From contig CALBDR010000454.1 in assembly GCA_937927525.1 (NCBI GenBank), positions 1-6,491 of the forward strand: 6,491 bases of DNA, in the 5' to 3' direction. The notes below the pieces were generated by a model, which was not told the DNA's origin, searched no databases, and saw only the letters and a program-made list of their open reading frames with translations. Below are positions 4,714 through 6,491 of the stretch, piece by piece. This DNA comes from an uncultured Candidatus Melainabacteria bacterium (GTDB taxonomy: Bacteria > Cyanobacteriota > Vampirovibrionia > LMEP-6097). The translations under genes and the position numbers were made by a program. Each line of letters starts with the position of its first letter. Position 1 is the stretch's first letter.

Positions 4714-5256
4714 ATGGATTTTGAAAATATTTCAGTCAACGTTGACGAAAGTAAAATAGGAAAACTTTCGGAAAAATGTAATGAACTTCAAGACACAGAA
4801 AAAGAAGTTCTAAGAGTTAAAGCAGAATTGTCAAAGATAGAAGATAAGGCAAAAGATCTTCAGGAACGGATAATACCGAACTTGATGCAGGAGGCAGGAG
4901 TCTCAATGATTAAACTACCGGATGGCTCAACTGTAGAAGTTAAACCTTCAATCAAGGCTTCAATAACCGTGGATAATGCCGAGAAAGCTTATGCGTGGCT
5001 AAGGGAGAATGGATCAGGAGATTTGATAAAAAATACAGTAACTGCCTCCTTCAATAAAGAGGAAGATGCAAAAGCATTAGACCTCATCAAAGAATTTGAG
5101 AGTAAAGGAATAGCTTATCAACGAAAAGAAAAAGTTGAGCCTATGACTCTCAAAGCATTTGTATCGGAACAGATAAAAGAAGGTAATCCTAAAAACTTAC
5201 CGATGGATTTATTTTCTGTATACATAACCAACAAAACAAAGATAACGAAAAAATAA
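4714..5256 (+). CDS. Phage coiled-coil replication-region protein (hypothetical)
   Basis: The 180-residue protein begins with a long amphipathic coiled coil (about 13-60). A small beta-rich segment follows (MIKLPDGSTVEVKPSIKASI, 65-84), then a conserved-looking GSGDLIKNTVTASFNKEED block (100-118) and a C-terminal part with EPMTLKAFVSEQIKEG (142-157) and LPMDLFSVY (162-170). I recognise this pattern as a recurrent phage protein found near SSB-like and recombination genes, but I know of no tested activity. The coil resembles host-nuclease inhibitors such as Gam only in general shape. The start follows AAGGAG at 4699-4704. Its stop (5254-5256) overlaps the SD of the SSB-like gene, so the two are a coupled pair and probably act together on single-stranded DNA or recombination intermediates (inference). 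Confidence 0.6.
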   Translation: MDFENISVNVDESKIGKLSEKCNELQDTEKEVLRVKAELSKIEDKAKDLQERIIPNLMQEAGVSMIKLPDGSTVEVKPSIKASITVDNAEKAYAWLRENGSGDLIKNTVTASFNKEEDAKALDLIKEFESKGIAYQRKEKVEPMTLKAFVSEQIKEGNPKNLPMDLFSVYITNKTKITKK

Positions 5257-5265
5257 GGAGAAAAA

Positions 5266-6045
5266 ATGAGTAACGAAAAAGCAATGACGAAAAAAGCTAA
5301 TACACAAGTTGCTACAGTTAACCTAGAGCAATTTGAAACCCTAGGATTTGAAAATGTAGGTTCAAAAGATCTTGCACTTCCATTTTTAAAAGTTCTTGGA
5401 CAACTATCACCTCAAGTCACTGCAGGTGATGCACGTTATATTGAAACAGCAAAAGCTGGTATGATTTATAATACCGTAACCAATGAGTGTTACGATGGAA
5501 CTAAAGGTATAGAAGTTGTACCTTGTTTCTATAAGTTACAATACATTGAGTGGAGAGACAGAGGCCAAGAAGGTTCTGGAGCACCCGTTAATATCTATGA
5601 GAGTGATTCAGATATTATGACTAAGACAACTAGATCTGATGACAATAAAGACAGATTAGAAAATGGGAACTATGTTGAAGAGACAGCATCTCATTATGTT
5701 TTAATCGTAAAAGATAATGCACCGAAAGAAACTGCATTGATCACTATGAAATCTACTCAAAGAAAAAAATCTAAGAAGTGGAATTCAATGATGATGTCCA
5801 TCAAATCTAAAAGAAAAGATGGATCTTTTTATCAACCTGCAATGTTTACTCAGGTATACAATCTTAAAACTGTTTTAGAAAAAAATAGTTTAGGATCTTG
5901 GTATGGTTGGGATATAGCACATGTTGGATCTGTACCAAACCAAGGTGTACTTGATGCGGCTCATGATTTCTATAAGTCATGTAGTGGTGGTAAAGTAAAT
6001 GTTAAATTTGATAATGAGGAACAAACTGAAAAAGCACCGTTTTAA
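5266..6045 (+). CDS. Phage single-stranded DNA-binding-like protein
   Basis: This 259-residue protein has a disordered, Lys/Thr-rich start (1-18). The body contains LALPFLKVLGQLSPQV (36-51), AKAGMIYNTVTNECYDG (62-78), the strand GIEVVPCFYKLQYIEWRDRG (81-100) and a basic RKKSKKW stretch (166-172). I associate this pattern with phage proteins proposed to bind ssDNA. The tail is acidic and ends NEEQTEKAPF (250-259). A terminal Pro-Phe after acidic residues is the partner-recruiting tip of bacterial SSB, and phage gp2.5-type proteins also end in an acidic tail with Phe. Likely role: coating ssDNA and recruiting the primase, helicase or nuclease encoded nearby. AAGGAG (5255-5260) gives a strong start. 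The stop overlaps the primase ATG (TAATG), so SSB-like protein and primase are co-translated. The OB fold itself cannot be proven by eye. Confidence 0.65.
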   Translation: MSNEKAMTKKANTQVATVNLEQFETLGFENVGSKDLALPFLKVLGQLSPQVTAGDARYIETAKAGMIYNTVTNECYDGTKGIEVVPCFYKLQYIEWRDRGQEGSGAPVNIYESDSDIMTKTTRSDDNKDRLENGNYVEETASHYVLIVKDNAPKETALITMKSTQRKKSKKWNSMMMSIKSKRKDGSFYQPAMFTQVYNLKTVLEKNSLGSWYGWDIAHVGSVPNQGVLDAAHDFYKSCSGGKVNVKFDNEEQTEKAPF

Positions 6046-6491
6046 TGTCAGAACATTTAACAACTCTGGAACAGTTCATGGAACTGTTCCAGGGGTCACA
6101 GACATATTATGGTGAGTCAAAACCCACAGGACAGAAAAAAGCGAATGGAAAAGCAGAATACAAAAGTTGGATTAACCAGAGAGCAATCACTCAACAGGAT
6201 TGGATGGAGCATATCAATGGTATTAGGCACATCGGCACTGTGCCTATTCGTGACGATTCTACTTGTAGCTGGGGTGTTATAGACGTAGATCGTTATAACA
6301 TTAACCATTTAGAACTCATCAAGATTATTAGAGAAAGGAATTATCCTTTAGTTCCTTATCGCTCTAAATCTAATGGACTACATTTGTTTGTCCATATGAA
6401 ATCTGTTGTACCTGCTAAACTCATGAGAGCAAAATTAATTGAGATGGCAAGTGATCTTGGAATTAGAGATGAGACAACCGATATCTATCCA
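6045..6491 (+). CDS. Archaeo-eukaryotic primase (AEP) domain protein, N-terminal part (3' partial)
   Basis: A frame opens with the ATG at 6045 (overlapping the SSB-like stop as TAATG) and runs without a stop to the window end, giving 149 residues. It contains GVIDVDRY (77-84) with the Asp80-x-Asp82 metal-binding pair of AEP primases, then YRSKSNGLHLFVH (105-117), the S-x-GLH nucleotide-binding motif with His113. The region before it (about 22-76) is a typical Tyr/Lys/Trp-containing lead-in ending in IRHIGTVPIRDDSTCSWG. The third catalytic acidic residue should lie near or beyond the cut at residue 149 (TDIYP). AEP enzymes make primers and some extend them (prim-pol). In phages the domain is often fused to, or encoded beside, a helicase. 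Here the SNF2-like helicase lies about 1.4 kb to the left. A downstream domain cannot be seen. Confidence 0.85.
   Translation, partial: MSEHLTTLEQFMELFQGSQTYYGESKPTGQKKANGKAEYKSWINQRAITQQDWMEHINGIRHIGTVPIRDDSTCSWGVIDVDRYNINHLELIKIIRERNYPLVPYRSKSNGLHLFVHMKSVVPAKLMRAKLIEMASDLGIRDETTDIYP

Noticed and set aside
6117..6308. Minus-strand frame antisense to the primase gene
   Set aside because: It lies opposite the AEP catalytic motifs, which clearly define the coding strand.

Overview
The window is AT-rich (roughly one third G+C by eye), tightly packed, and uses the standard genetic code. It reads as part of a tailed-phage genome. The left end carries an internal/ejection-type virion protein followed by a holin-like membrane peptide. 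The right end carries a replication module: an SF2/SNF2-like helicase, a phage coiled-coil protein, an SSB-like protein and an archaeo-eukaryotic primase (AEP). Low G+C, TAATG-coupled genes, and phage-borne SpeD-like and Hsp20 genes fit an uncultured marine phage of the pelagiphage/cyanophage kind. The host is inferred, not shown.

Layout. Positions 3-1741 (+): virion protein (open at the left edge), a 60-aa membrane peptide overlapping it by one base, and a PD-(D/E)XK RecB/MGME1-type nuclease. Positions 1751-2128 (+): a pyruvoyl-type SpeD-like protein with a Thr-Ser instead of a Glu-Ser processing site. Positions 2129-2397: about 270 bases holding a possible 39-aa minus-strand gene, repeated TTGTAAA words, a sigma70-like promoter whose -10 lies in a perfect 10-bp palindrome, and a short leader that can fold into a ROSE-like hairpin over the hsp20 Shine-Dalgarno (SD). 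Positions 2398-3084 (+): Hsp20, a possible coupled 16-aa peptide, and a 55-aa coiled-coil/acidic-tail protein whose SD is partly buried in a 10-bp hairpin. Positions 3083-3115: a strong hairpin with a U-tract only in the minus direction. Positions 3222-4649 (-): helicase. Positions 4650-4713: divergent promoter region. Positions 4714-6491 (+): coiled-coil protein, SSB-like protein ending in Pro-Phe, and an AEP primase open at the right edge.

How it fits together. The helicase, SSB-like protein, primase and nuclease are the expected parts of a phage DNA replication/recombination set that primes with an AEP enzyme rather than a DnaG/T7-type primase (inference). Between the virion/lysis end and the replication end sits an accessory block of SpeD-like decarboxylase, small heat-shock protein and an acidic peptide. 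It carries two leader hairpins that could hide ribosome-binding sites. This accessory block, with its possible temperature- or structure-controlled translation, is the most unusual part of the window.
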